Below are positions 1 to 12,870 of a stretch of DNA of 64,000 nucleotides, one piece after another. Location of the stretch: positions 12,996,850-13,060,849 of the forward strand of contig CM012955.1 in assembly GCA_000181795.3 (NCBI GenBank), given 5' to 3'. The notes under the pieces are model-generated. The model did not search any database. It worked only from the letters and a program-made list of their open reading frames with translations, and had not been told where the DNA came from. The stretch's first letter is position 1. Every line of letters begins with the position of its first letter. The DNA is from Trichinella spiralis. Taxonomy: Eukaryota; Nematoda; Enoplea; Trichinellida; Trichinellidae. A program made the translations under genes and the position numbers.

Positions 1-766
1 CGCAAACAGTCCGAATTGCTGTTTTTGCTCGAAGATATGTGGTTGCGCAATAAAATAACAGAAGTTATCGATAAACAGCTGAATTTGATGGAAATAAAAG
101 AAAAATGCCGAACCAAAGTGGAAGAAGAAACGGTCGACAATGATGCTGATGACCACTTTGATACGTCATTTTGTGCGAGCAAAAGAAACCAACTAGCCGA
201 AGTGCTACTGCGCCTATCCAAAGAGCACGATCGAATTATGGAAGATCACGGTAAATGGCACTTTTATCCGTTCTCAGTTTATGCTTCAAATTAAAATTTA
301 GTACTCTTTTTTTTAAAAAAATGCAATACTTATCCGATATATCTATGTAACACAACCATTCTTTCGTGTGGTACATTTTAAGAGATTGAAAAAAGAAGAG
401 AATTGGAAGAAAATATAGAATTTCAGATTGAAATTGAAAAATTCAACTGCAACTGCATCTTTGAAAAAATTCAACACCATCAAATCAACTGTTGTGGCAC
501 TGCTCCATCGACGCCGATCAATCATTTCACCAGTATGTTGCACAAGACTAAAACAAATTTGAACAAACTCTGCTGCTGGTGCAAATCAGAACTGACCAAA
601 CTTGCATCTATTTGTTTCCTAAAAAGCGGTAAGTTGTAGAAAAAAAATTGTATGTAAAAAGTTGCTCGTATGAAAGAAAAAAAAAGAACGACAATTTCAA
701 CAAGTGAAGCGTTTAATTGAATTGAATTAAACCGAATTGTTTCTGCTTTTAGATAATTTAAATTAA
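1..766 (+). CDS. 3' end of unrecognised charged helical protein (5' partial)
   Basis: The reading frame is open from the first base, so the gene begins outside the window. I join exons 1-250, 383-628 and 753-766, with phases that agree (CAC G|GTAAAT; TTTTAAG|AG; AGC G|GTAAGT; TTTTAG|AT) and a TAA stop. At least 169 residues result. The first about 100 are rich in Glu, Lys and Leu and look like two long helices (LLFLLEDMWLRNKITEVIDK; then RNQLAEVLLRLSKEHDRIME). The last 70 are Cys/His/Asn-rich, with CNC, CC and CCWC. The paired helices faintly recall bMERB-type coiled coils, but I would not assign the family on that. The stop lies only 37 bp from the stop of the converging synaptotagmin-like gene, so their 3' UTRs probably overlap. 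Function unknown. Confidence 0.55.
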
Positions 767-803
767 AGCCATTGTTCAGTGGTAGAAGCTTGGAAATAGT
801 GCT

Positions 804-2497
804 TCAGCGTTGTTTCATCATCAGCCGGTGCCACATGGTGCAGGGACTTTTCGAATTGTCGATCATCCTCTGCCAATGTCCGAGCTCTTTTCCACTTCGT
901 CTTGCACCAACTGTGACGTGTCCAATTGTGGAAAATTCTGTCATACTGTGCGCTTCGCGAACGCTTGCTCTGAGGTAAGCTTTCTTAAAATAAAAACCGA
1001 AACACCAGTTCATGCACATCCGCGATCCGAACATGCAAACAAAATCTGTCGATGCTTTGTGAGCAATTGAGAAAATTTACATATTTTGATTATTTTTTTT
1101 TCTACTTTAAAAATTTCGAAATAAAATCAGCGCCAGCGCATGCTTACGTTCAACTGAATTTGTCCAACGGTGAATATGATGGATTCGTTGAATTCAGCCC
1201 CGCCGTCGACAATTTTTTGAATCGAAGTCTTTTTGCGAAGAACTTTTGGTCCAGAAACAAGATAGACACGTATTAATATTGCTGGAATGGAAACAAAAAT
1301 CCCCACTGCAATTGTGAATGATGGAAAAAATCGTTTACCGTTTGGAATTCGACCTTCCGAATTGTGGACATTTCGAACTTTCAAAAGGATAACTGTCAAA
1401 CGTTGAACTGTCGGCGAGTAGGACAACGCGAATTGCAATTCTCCACACGAATATTGCTGTCCGGCATCGTTGTCGACGTTCTGAAAATTTCCATCCCCGG
1501 ATACGGTATTCAAAATCGAACTTGAAAATCAAAACCAATACCTCCGAGTGGGGCAACAAGGACAGCCAGTGTGCTTTGGATACTTGCAGATTTAGATCTT
1601 TCAGTCGGACTTTGGTTTCTCCAACGAAATGCACCACCGGCTGTTGATCGCCGGCGCCCAATCGAGCATACATCTGGCAAAGCAAAGCGACACGTCGCAA
1701 ATCTTTCTCAAGAACGCATTGTCGGAAAAGTTGGTGGATATAGATGACAGATGCAACAGAAAAAGGCTAAACAATCCCCTTTGCATAACTGTATATATGC
1801 GCGCGTGTGTGTACCTTTGTTTTGAACAACGGCTTCGGGTAAGGCAGTAAAAAGATGACCAAGAAGATGCTGCAGTTTGGTGGAACGTTTCGGATGTCAA
1901 AGGCTTGAATTATATTCACAGAAAGAACATTGGTGATTCTAAATTGAACAGCAACGAATGAAGTAAACAAATTTGCTTGTGCCAAATATTAGTCACCTAT
2001 CATAAGCTGGTCGTATTTCTATGATGCCACATTCTTGTTCTGCTGAATTCAAATCTGCTGTGGATGAAATGGAAAATAAACTGTCACTCGAAGTTGCTCG
2101 TTTGAAATTGGTAGTATCGATGCTTGTCGTACATTCTGTAAAAGTTTAAAATAACAGATGTTTTCAACTTTCTTTTTTTTATTTAAATTATGCATATTTT
2201 TCAAGTTCGCTTACCAGGAGAACTTTGTGTGGAGTGAGAATCATAAAACGAACACGTCATCAATAATGATGATAAATTGCTCAGCGATTCTGATTCGACT
2301 TTGTTGTCAGCAACTGACCACGAGTTGGCTCTTGATTCTCGTAGTTTTGGCATATTTTCAAAATCAGCATCGACATTTGTACTACAATGTTGGGCAGCAG
2401 TTTCTTCGGCGTTGAAGGAACTTCTGCGTCTGTTTATTTTTGGTATAATTAAATTCAGCTTATTTTCCATAACTTGAGCAAACGCATCTGGCTGCAT
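804..2497 (-). CDS. Synaptotagmin-like tandem C2-domain protein
   Basis: Seven exons on the reverse strand (2215-2497, 1997-2135, 1815-1938, 1542-1766, 1339-1480, 1148-1281, 804-983) splice in phase to about 408 residues. An N-terminal Ser/Asn-rich linker of about 125 residues is followed by C2A (about 128-255, ending HFVGETKVRLKDL) and C2B (about 265-400, with CGELQFALSYSP, FNESIIF and the closing GKELGHW...MWHRL). The C-terminal WHxL-like motif and the GELxxxLxYSP strand are typical of synaptotagmins, membrane-trafficking proteins that bind phospholipid and SNAREs. The calcium-binding loops look poor. The C2A loop-1 segment reads DIRNVPPNCSIFLVIFLLPY instead of the usual DxxGxSDPYVKVYLLPD, so it is probably calcium-independent, as in SYT14/16-type members. 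No transmembrane segment is seen. I start at the first ATG of the first recognised exon, but an acceptor-like AG just upstream means more 5' exons are possible. Confidence 0.8.
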
Positions 2498-5400
2498 GCT
2501 ATTCACAGCTTTCACTCTATCTACCTATCAAGTATATAGTCGTATAAATAATTTGAACAATAATATGCATTATTGTGGCTGAATTGCGTTCTCAATACTT
2601 AAAAAATACGGTTAAACAAAATGATCACACACCTACTTTCTCCGTTTAAGAACAATTAACATTATTCTTCTTCCTCAAGTGATTTTTTCAATTCCTTACA
2701 ATCAAATTTAAGAATATGAAAATTTTTGTTTTATTTCATTTCACTTCGATTCTTCAACTGATTAATACACTTTGTCTTGTATGAATAGATGCCTAATAAT
2801 TATATTATTATTGCTTTTTTCTCTACCACGTCACTAGCAATTTTGTCTTTTTTATCGTTTCGAAAAATTCCAGCAGTAAATTGACAGAAAAAAAATTTTC
2901 AATAACTGTTTATAAAGTCACACTGTTCATTGTTTTAAAATAAAAGAACCAACTTCCATTGTGCAGCTGAATTATTGAACAATCCAAAAACAGCGATGGT
3001 GCCAATCGAATTGCAAAACCTCACTCCACTGCTTGAAGCCCATTTGTACCGAATTAATCATTGCATTGTAACGTGTTCAGAACTTTGAAAAGGTCAAATA
3101 AATGCATTTTATAATTAAAATTAAATAAAATCCTTACAAAAAACATACTAACAAAATTGATCATCAAAAAGGAAGCACAACCCATCTGCTCATTTATTGA
3201 ATTCATCAAAAAAATTCCCAATGCAAAAGAAAAATTGTATCTATTCTAACACATTTGATACTTGTGCACAAGTGCAAGTTTCAGAAAAACGGCAGAATTT
3301 AGCGCATTATACAGTACACCAATATGTGCTTCATATTGAAATGAAAAATTCATCTGCGTATTCAAATTTTATCACTGATCGCAACATTACGCAAATTTTC
3401 ACTATCAGTATCAACTGCTGTGCAAATGTTTCAGTGAAACAAATACGTTGAATAAAATATACTTTAAAAAAGGATCAAACAAACCGTTGTATATTAGTAA
3501 AGTCATTTTTAGTTTTTTTCAAATCAAAATATCATCCATTGCAATATGCTTTCATATATATATTTGTGTGTAGGTCCTTCAAATTAAGTAGTTCGTATTA
3601 TTATTGCGCTGTTGAATTTCTATAAAATTGCCATTTTTAATCAATTTACGAGCTTAATAGTCTCAAAGCACAATAGTGGCCTAAACGAAGTTGTCTTTCA
3701 GCTAGGCCTCAGTATATGGACTGCAGCTAGTAACTTATTAAACAACTGATCTTATTTTGACTAATCAATCAGTCATGGCTTTCATAAAACTGTCGAAAAT
3801 TCTTTTATTAAACAACTCTGTCGGTAATTATTTGTTTAACTGGAGGTAAATTTCGTGGAAATTCAAAAATAATTGAAAAGCAAGCAACCTTCCTTCTGAC
3901 AGTGACCGTGAAAGATGCAATAAAATCATGATCCAAATTAAGATGCTTGAAATGACTTTTTGAAATATTAAATATTTGATTTCATTCTATTCTTAGTTAG
4001 TATTATTTATTTATAGCATGGAAAAAACTTCATTAATAATAATAATAATAAAATAACTGAAGAAGAAATATTAATTTTTAATGAAAAATAAATTAAGTTA
4101 TGAAAAGTTGAAATACAAATTAAAATGCCTTTCTCATCTTAATGTGGAGACATTTCTTCATTATAGACTTACAAGAGGAAGAGAATAAATTTCTAAACAA
4201 TTTAATGTTATTCGTTGACGAGTCAACTTCTACAGAATAATCAATAAAAAATATTTAAAAAATTAAAATATTCTAAACAAGATTATTCAAAGACATTTAT
4301 ATCTGTCAAATAAAAAAAATTTTCTCATCAATAGTTTATCAACAGAAAATGACAAGCGAACTTCATTTCACAGTAAATTATCGAATACAATGGGTTCTGT
4401 GATTGCGATGAAAAATGCAATTTTTCATAATGAATACCCTAAGTCAATCATCTTTTATATTTTGAGAGCTTACTTAAAATTGATAAATGCTCTTATAAAA
4501 AAGATGCAATTTGATATGTTGATTCGCACATTATTATTTCAATTTATTTTCGATATTTCACTGAATAAGAAGAAGAAAAAGAAGATTATCCACTGTACAT
4601 CAATATAAACTATCTGCATTCACTGATCCAACATTTTTTAGAATAACTTTTTACTTGTTTTTACAATACGTTGCACGTGTAAACTATCATTAAGCAAACA
4701 ACAAGTAGCACAACATTTACTGGCGCTGCAATCATACTGCAAAAATAGTTTAAATAAGTGTTCGTTTAATGTTTGATAAGAAACCATATTTTCAATCACA
4801 GAGCTGCGATACAATACCTAACCTAAGCATACAATAGCGAAGCAAATGAATAAGCCAAAAAAATAATAAATGAATAGCATTGACAAATAAATAAGTTGAT
4901 TAAATCAAAAGAACCACATTACTATTAAAAATTATTAACTAGCGTCAAACTCATAACGCGCACATAATTATTTTATTGAAAAATGTATCTGATTTTGTTG
5001 CATGTTACAAAAATGACTTAATTAACTTAATTGTCACAAAGTCACCGATTTAAATTAATTTCATTAATTGCTTAACAGCAACTTCAGGCATATCTATCTT
5101 GTGTAAATCAATATAGACAATAATGTCCAGTTTTTGCGCTCAAAAAGTGGAAATGCACTTTTCTTCTGCTGAATAATGCCACGCTGTCAGTGATATAAAC
5201 TGCATGTTTTAGTCTTGCATGCATAGTGAAATCATTGCTTCTGTTGCATTAGAATGCACGTATGCGAACTGTTTTTAGAAAAATTAATTTCGATTCTAAC
5301 AGATAATAAAATATAATTCACGTATTGATCACGTGCAACTTTTTATTAGCTGATTTAAATGCATCGAGAAAAAAACGGATTTTAAACCAAAACATGGCAG

Positions 5401-8400
5401 GAAAAGTAGATGCAATTTTTTGATGATGTCATAATATATTATGATACATGTTAACGGCAATTGTCAAAAGCAAACGCATCTCTAATCCCTTTTTGATCTC
5501 AAAAACAAAAGAAAAGTATGCAAATCAATTTTTATACATTTCAGTCACTTTTAAAACACTTCTAAATTAGTTGAAAAATAGTCCATTTTAGCTTCTCTTT
5601 TAAAAATGTGTGTAATTTCAAATTAAGACGCATTTAACGGAAAGTTTGCCATTGTACAATGAGCTGAAGCATCGGTCGACAACGCCACTCAGAATTGTAA
5701 ATAATAAAATGGTTTCAGTAATTATGCATTACGTTATATTGATTGTCAATAATGAATATTCACCATGCTAATTTATTTTTTTACTTATGAAAATATGTTC
5801 AAAAAACATCACGGATGATTAATGATTTTGCTGCTTGTCATACTGTCGCTATTAATTTACGCTGCAGCACACTTCTGTAATGCATTGCTCTGGTAAATAT
5901 ATTTTAATTCGAACACACATATCAATAAGTGAAACTAATTTTTCGTCAAGTAATAACAATAAGCTCAAAATATTATTCAATTTTAATTTTCTCACTCGTG
6001 ATTAGAATTTTTTAATAAAAACATTTGCAATAACACTCTAAACAGTTGTGTACGTTTAAATGCAATTAAATTTAATGTTAATTATAGCAAAATGAGCACT
6101 GTAAACAGCTCTGAAGAATATATTTTACGTATAATAAGTAATTTTACTTCAAAACGACTAATAATTTTCAAAGAACCTCAAAAGAAAAAGCGATATAACT
6201 TGGTTAAGAATCCTACCAATGTTACCTTAATATATATATATTTATATAATATTATTGATCTAATTTATTGAAAATGGTTTGGAAATTCTGTTCAATTTTC
6301 AACTTATTGCAGTACTTTCCTCAGAAGAATTGAATTGGAAATTTCAATTGATTATCGATTGTCAGCAAAATTTCACTCATAAACATTATTAGAAATATTA
6401 GTAAATTAAAAAAAAGTTGTATTTCATTTATTTTCCTATTTTTCTACAATTGTAGTTAAAAGCGCAAAAAAATGCAGATTTAATGGACACAATAATCTAT
6501 CCGAATCCTAATGTAGGAATCCCAAAGGCTAATTAATTTTTCAAATTTAAAAGAGCAAACAACATTATTCACAACATTGCTCCTACTAGGGCTTATTTGC
6601 AATTTATAGTGTTAATTTTGGAATTTTCATGAAAATTTATTCATAAATAATAATTATAGTACATCAGTATAACTACAGTAATTTTTAAATTTGCTATTTT
6701 CACGAATTACATTTAAATTTTATAAACTCCATAAATTATTTATTCAATATACGATACGCCTAACCCTATTCATTATATATTATTGAAAACATAATATTTC
6801 TAATTTGTAATTGCATATTTATAAGCAATTTGTAAACAACTATTTTCCATTTACTATTACATTTTTGAAATAAAATGGCAACAGTTACAATATTGCTAGA
6901 TGAAAAGTGAATGTGATATATGTGCACGCTGACTGGTACGGGCTTGCATTTGCCAAGCAGATAATTCATCATACAGACATGTATATGTATAATTAATGAA
7001 TGAAGACAACGCACAATCTTGGATGGGCTTGAAATAAAATTCAGCTTCATAAAACCTCAACACTTACAAAATAAATGCACCATATGAAGTATATTATTTA
7101 TTGTATTCAATAAATATTTCTAAAACTATTATAAATTAAGAAAAGAAACACCTCAACTTCAGCTAAGATTGTATGTTATTTGTAAAATTATGAATTAAAA
7201 TAATTTTTCAACAAATAAATTATTAAAATTTGAACAGAATTTCTTTTTCATCCAACTTTAATATAAAAGAAAAAAACAGAAAAATTGTACATTATATAGA
7301 AATTCAACAAAATGCAACTTTTTCAAAATTAATCTATTCCATGTTAACAGAGCTTTAAATTTGATTAATTTTCTGGATGAAATTACAAACAGTTAAGCCT
7401 ATAAGTAAATTTGAATCCAGTAGCTTATTGCAGAATGATATTTTTAATGCTTTTTCTAAAATTTGTCAACAACATCTGAAGTGATATTGAAAAGTCTGAG
7501 AGAAGAATAAATCACCGAGCGAATTTATGTTTATTCATGCATTGATATAAGTTTTGTTCGGCAAAATTTTACCATTTAATCAAGATAAACATATTGTTCT
7601 ATTTAATTCTATTATACAGTAAACACTGACGCTGATAATTTCAAAGCAAAGTTAATTAACAAAGTACCACTATTCTACTTTGTAATTATCTGTCAAGAAG
7701 GCAATAATGTAGGTAGCCTGTACATTATATATTTGTAGCCAATTTCATGAGACAAGTATTATTTTATAAGATTTCACCAAATACCTTTGCAATGCTAAAA
7801 ATAACTTGCATTTCTGGCTTTTTGTCAATTTGATCAACTGAATGTGTCAAGAAATCTTTAATCTCAATTTTTCTTAAAGTTTTCACGGCATCATTACTTT
7901 TACATAATTTACACTTCGATGTATATACTTCATTATAATATACAGTTTTCATGGAAACGCTTCATAAATTTTTGAAACGGAAAATCTAACAAATAAAAAT
8001 TGTCGCAAATGGCCTAATGATAGATTAGCTTTAAATCAATCAATAAGCTTTATTTATATCCAGAGGTGAATTTAAAACACATACTTTACTATATAAGTTG
8101 TTAAATTAGCAAATGCTTGCAAAATTGTCGTTCTCATTTGATGAAATTTTGTGGAAAATCGAAATCGAAATCAGCAATGGGTGGAAAGTTAGCATTAATA
8201 AACTTATTGAAATTATAATTTGAAACATGTGTTGCTTATTACTTAACGCCTAATTATGAAAAGCCATTTATTACAATTGAGAACGTACAGATGAGATGAA
8301 TTGATAAAAAAGAAACACGTGCAACAATTATGTCTAAATATAAAGTAAAATAAACTTATAAGGTAAAAGTAAATTAGTGGACAAAGCATTAAATAAAACA

Positions 8401-9297
8401 GCGCATTTCTAATGTAGAATGTTAAAACAAGAGAATTTCATCGTTCGGGCCATTTGAAAATTATTTATTGTACAATATTGTGAGCGTTATCTAATTATCA
8501 AATTTAAATAAATAATCAACAAGAGCAGCGTAGAATTTCTATTCAAATTTTGTCGTCATAATTTCAAGAAATCACAAGTTCATTTATTACATATTGCAAT
8601 AATGCTTGAATAATGAAGGCTGTTTCAATTTTATTTATCACTCTTACTAAATAGAATCGACCAACATCAATTCCCTGAAAAGATATTATAAAAACTAATG
8701 ATCACTCGTGACATTACTTGACATTCAACTAAATCAACCTGTGCATTTTAGAATATATTTTTTTATTCGCTTAATTTCAAAATTGGAAAATTTCAATTGG
8801 TATTTTGAAAAAAAAAACTTTTTTAATCATCAATTATGTGTGCGTATTTTATTGTTAATGCAAAAAATTTGATGTCAAATTGAGTTGAATTATATTTTTT
8901 AAAATGTTGTAAATTTGTTTGCTCGACAGTTTTAATGCAAAATATTATTTGAAAAAAACGATTGAAAAGTGTAATTTCTATTCAATAAAATGGAAATGAA
9001 ATGAAATAAAAACGATTGCAATTAATTCATGTGCAAAATGATTAGTGAAAACAGAAGAATGATTCAATTGAGTTGTATTAAAAATTGTTCACTCAACACA
9101 AGCCGCTAATAAATTGCAAACGTTTGAGCGCGCTTATTCGTTGGAAAGGTAATTTTCAATTTTGCATACGGTTGAATTTCATTATTCAATTATCAATTGT
9201 GTTGTATTGGTAATTTGTTGGGAGTTAATTTTTTTATAAGAAAAAAAATTAAAATAAAATGGAATAAATAAATAAATAAATAAAAGTTAATACTTAC
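2498..9297. other. Gene-free AT-rich stretch
   Basis: About 6.8 kb of very AT-rich sequence. Open frames here (for example 3197-3451, 4390-4608, 6766-7050) are Asn/Ile/Lys/Phe-rich, have no family resemblance, and lack splice partners I could link. I see no tRNA, no long repeat and no transposase. It may be intergenic, or a large 5' intron or regulatory region of the synaptotagmin-like gene or of the relic at 9.3-10.1 kb. Confidence 0.6.
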
Positions 9298-10088
9298 CAT
9301 TTGATTCGATTCGGTGGTGGTGGTGGTGGTGTTGTAGGCTGCTGTTGACTGGCAGTCGTCCTCTTGCAATGTCTGATATTTGCGCAAGACAAGCCGTTGA
9401 TAAACGGAAGTGATAAAAGGAATTTGGGAGAATTTCAAGGACTGCAACCATTTTAGCCGTCTGATAAGCATGAAAAGCAAAATGAACAAGCCAATGGCCA
9501 ACAGCAGTAGCAGTGGAATGAGAAGGCCATGATCGATCATCGCGTGAATTTCCCTTTTCACACACAACTGCCGTTTGAGATTCGCTTGAAATTGTTGTGT
9601 TCAGATGAAAATTTATCCAATTTGCATAAAACACTCGAACGCAGAGCCGTTGGCCTGCGGACCGTACGACTGGACAGGAAACGCTTGCAAATCCGATTCC
9701 AATCGCCGGTAATATTTGGGATCAAAAACCACGTGGGCGTTTTCCACTTGGACGAATCAAACAGCCTGGACGCGTTCGACCAATCACAAGAGACGGCCGT
9801 GTCGAGCTAATCATTCGCTTTTCCTGTTCGAAAGGGAAAAGAGTCTGCCTATCCGATGGAGCAATAATTACAACTGCTGAGACAATGTCCAACTTCAAAG
9901 GCGACCAATTTTCATTTGCGCCAGCTGCGAATGGAAAAGCAGCTCAATAATTCCATCCCAGGCGTCGATAAACAATTTTTCCCATTCCCAACAAGCCTGG
10001 CCAGTTCAAGTTGACGATGCGCAACTGTGCACCGCGAAAATCACCATCAATTTTGGAATTTATTCCCACAATCAGCTTGTACAGTATT
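9298..10088 (-). pseudogene. Frame-broken gene with intact C-terminal membrane-anchor exon
   Basis: Reading the reverse strand from a good acceptor (CTTTTTCAG, exon from 10088), protein-like segments follow one another but in changing frames. Frame one holds GDFRGAQLRIVNLNWP, then the next frame holds FIDAWDGIIELLFHSQLAQM, then a segment with KLDIVSAVVIIAP, then NAHVVFDPKYYRRLESDLQ. The last part reads KRQLCVKREIHAMIDHG into a strong transmembrane helix (LLIPLLLLLAIGLFILLFML), a basic stop-transfer RRLK and a cytosolic tail with poly-Thr. It ends at a perfect donor (ATG|GTAAGT at 9297/9298). A TGA lies in frame near 9912, and TAA and TGA near 9620. A 47-nt GT..CAAG intron could skip the last two, but the other shifts have no convincing intron. 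It is either a decayed type I or type II membrane-protein gene or one damaged by indel errors in the assembly. Family not recognised. Confidence 0.45.
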
Positions 10089-10299
10089 CTGAAAAAGAGA
10101 TCCGGATCAAAGAATACATTATTTAAATGTTGACAAAGAAAAAATTTTCAATTTTCCACCACCAGTTGCACTGTCTGCAGACGCAAATGAGAATCAATAT
10201 CGGCCTTTGTTGCTTTTCAATTTCATTAATCTTGTTACATCTGTATTTACATACAATTCTCTTTTTTCCTCTTTATTCAACTTCTACCTTCCATCATTG

Positions 10300-10323
10300 A
10301 TTAATTAATTAATTAATTAATTA
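10300..10323. repeat. (TTAA)n microsatellite
   Basis: About six tandem copies of TTAA directly visible. Confidence 0.9.
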
Positions 10324-12847
10324 CTTTTTTGCATCAAAGTTTTTTTTGTTTAATTTACAAAAATACACAAATAAACTATTCTTTTCGAATATTAATTGAA
10401 TTGCAATTCGAAATGATTGAAATAAACAAAAATTCACACGATCATTGAAGAAAATGCTTCAAAAAATATGAAAATTGTATTTTTCCCTTCAAAAATAACG
10501 CGCCAGAAAATGTTGTATATATATTTTTTTTATATTTGCAAATGAACAATTGTTATTATTCGTGTGTAAAAAAAGTATTAATCAAATTTGAAATTGATGA
10601 AAGATCAAAACTACTGGAAGATTTGATGAAATAAGTGAACCATTTTCAATTTGAGAATTAATCATTGTCTACGAAAAATTAATAACCACGCTACTTTATT
10701 TCTTTATCAAAAGTTCACCAATTCTCGGCAGTATTTGAGAAAATAATTTCATTTCCCTACAACTTCAATATAAAAAAAATACATTATATAATAAAAAAGT
10801 AAATTATATGATTTTGTTTTTGAGAGAATATTTTTATTAAAGAAAAAAAGAACATCATCATCATCTCTACTTTACTAGTAATGAAATTGTGCCGTCTCTC
10901 AGCGATGCACATCCGCCGCCGTGTGATTTTTTTAATTTTGCAAAAGTACATCTTATTTTCAATTTAAAAAAGCTTTTTTTGTTTATTTTAAATGAATGAA
11001 AACGATCGCCGAGAAAATGTGCCCCAAAGAGCCGGGCAAAATCGATCTCGCCAACGGTGGAATAAAACTTTCATAATTGCAACAGCACGCGGCGCAAAAA
11101 GAATAAAACAGAACAGTTTGAAACGCTAAAAAATCGTTCACCGTCTTCTTATTCGACTGCAATTTATTTATTCTTGATATGTAGAAGACAAAAGCAATTA
11201 TCGGACGGAATTCATTTGCAAAGCAGATTAATCTTTTGTTTGAATTCGACTTGGACGTCCGATAAAGGATATATATGTATGTATTTTTTTTAAATTTATT
11301 TAATAATTCAAATTTCGCAAAAACAACATCAACAATGGACTCTTACCGTGGGATGTGATGTTTTATTAAACCAAACCAATGTTCAACCGTATTGACCAGT
11401 GGAATTACTGTAGGAAATTGAGGAGAGAGAAAAAAATTTAATAACGCACCAACCGAGACTCTAGCCCCTAGAAGAAATGGACAAAAAGACGCCATTACGC
11501 TTGTAGAGTACAATTTTCAAACAAAAACCGGTTATGAAGTTTGTAAATACTATTTCCAGTCAAAACTATCGTCGTCGATGTTGTTCTATTATAGATAATT
11601 TTATTACGTTTGGAAATTTAACTTGTCAATTATTGTATCAGTTTGTAAAACTGTACAATTTCCGATTAAATGAAATTATATAAAAAGTATATAAATATAA
11701 ATAATACATACAAAGTTTATATATAAAGAGAGTATATAAAAACAGAATTAACAATCCAATAGTATAATGTGAAATAAATTTGCATTTGCTCGTACAAAGT
11801 GTTGAAAATGGAATAACAAAAAAAACAACTTCATCAGGTTGAATTCAATTTTACAAAATTGCTTCTCTTCATTTGTGAATGGATATTTTTCAGATTTTCA
11901 TTTTGCACTGAACAAAGTTCATGCATATTTGTTGTAAAATATAAATTGTTAAGAATTTTCAACAACATTTAAATTATTCAACGAAACTTTTCTCAGACAA
12001 AACATCAACGAAGATAATTTTGTCTGGAAGAAATGTAAATGCATAAAACCGGTTTTTTGTTTTCAATATTTCTATGGCACAGCTTTCGAACGCCTTCCAA
12101 CGGTGATAAACTATGAACACGATGAAGCTTTTTCTTTTTCTCGTTCAATAATATCATTCGATTGTTGGCGCCGTTTCTGTTCAATTATTAAACTTTTCAT
12201 GCTAATTATATATTCGTCGATATGGTATATTAATGTCTGATGAAATATTGCATTCAAAATTGAAAACTTTCACATAAACAACAAATGAATAAACGGATAC
12301 ATTTATTTAAAAAAACAAAATTATTAAATTCAGCATTTATTTTATTATTTCAAATTTGACATTCATAAATTTCAATTTTTGTAAATAATGGCTTATAAAT
12401 TTAAAATATACAAAATTCTCTTGTAAACGTAAAGTTTTCCAAAAGAATTACAACATAATTTTTGAACTATGTATATTGTATGTTGTACTTTTTTCAAGTG
12501 CTTTGCCCATGCTTTAGCTTGCATTTATAAATTCTCAGAGTGATCACTTCACATTCGGTTAGTGATAAATCTAAATTTTTAATAATTCACTTTTCAACAT
12601 GCTATTTAAAAATTACTTGTACTTGAAAATTTCTATACTTTTAAATATTACAGTATGACTTATTTAACTATTCATTGTTAATTTATGCATTAATGTAGCA
12701 ATGTATATTTTCAGAGTGAAAGCTATTTTATTAAAGGAAAATTAAAAAATCATTCCTTTTAATGTTATTTATTAAATGAGCCAAGTTTTGATTTGTATAA
12801 ATTGCTGCTACATCTTACAATAAAACCTAAAGCTATTAACCTGTATA

Positions 12848-12858
12848 ATTTTTTACAG
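12848..12858 (+). promoter_or_regulatory. Splice-acceptor-like site 12 nt before the FAAP24 start
   Basis: A T-tract ending in ACAG lies 12 nt upstream of the ATG, with no obvious upstream donor exon. It could be the acceptor of a 5'-UTR intron, or a spliced-leader trans-splice site as used in nematodes. Confidence 0.4.
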
Positions 12859-12870
12859 TAATACTTAACT

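Larger units (their letters stand above)
10089..12870. other. Gene-free AT-rich stretch upstream of FAAP24
   Basis: No gene supported. A short, locally GC-richer ATG frame of 44 codons starts at 10992, in a patch (10,900-11,160) that stands out from its surroundings. It has no detectable partner exon. The remainder is A/T homopolymer-rich DNA with a (TTAA)n microsatellite near 10,300. Confidence 0.55.

Noticed and set aside
9905-9920. In-frame TGA as a possible selenocysteine codon
   Set aside because: Other frame changes and stops in the same relic make a recoded TGA unlikely, and no hairpin resembling a SECIS element was looked for successfully.
10992-11126. 44-codon ATG frame in a GC-richer patch
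   Set aside because: Too short, no partner exon and no recognisable motif. Noted only as a possible untranslated or first exon.
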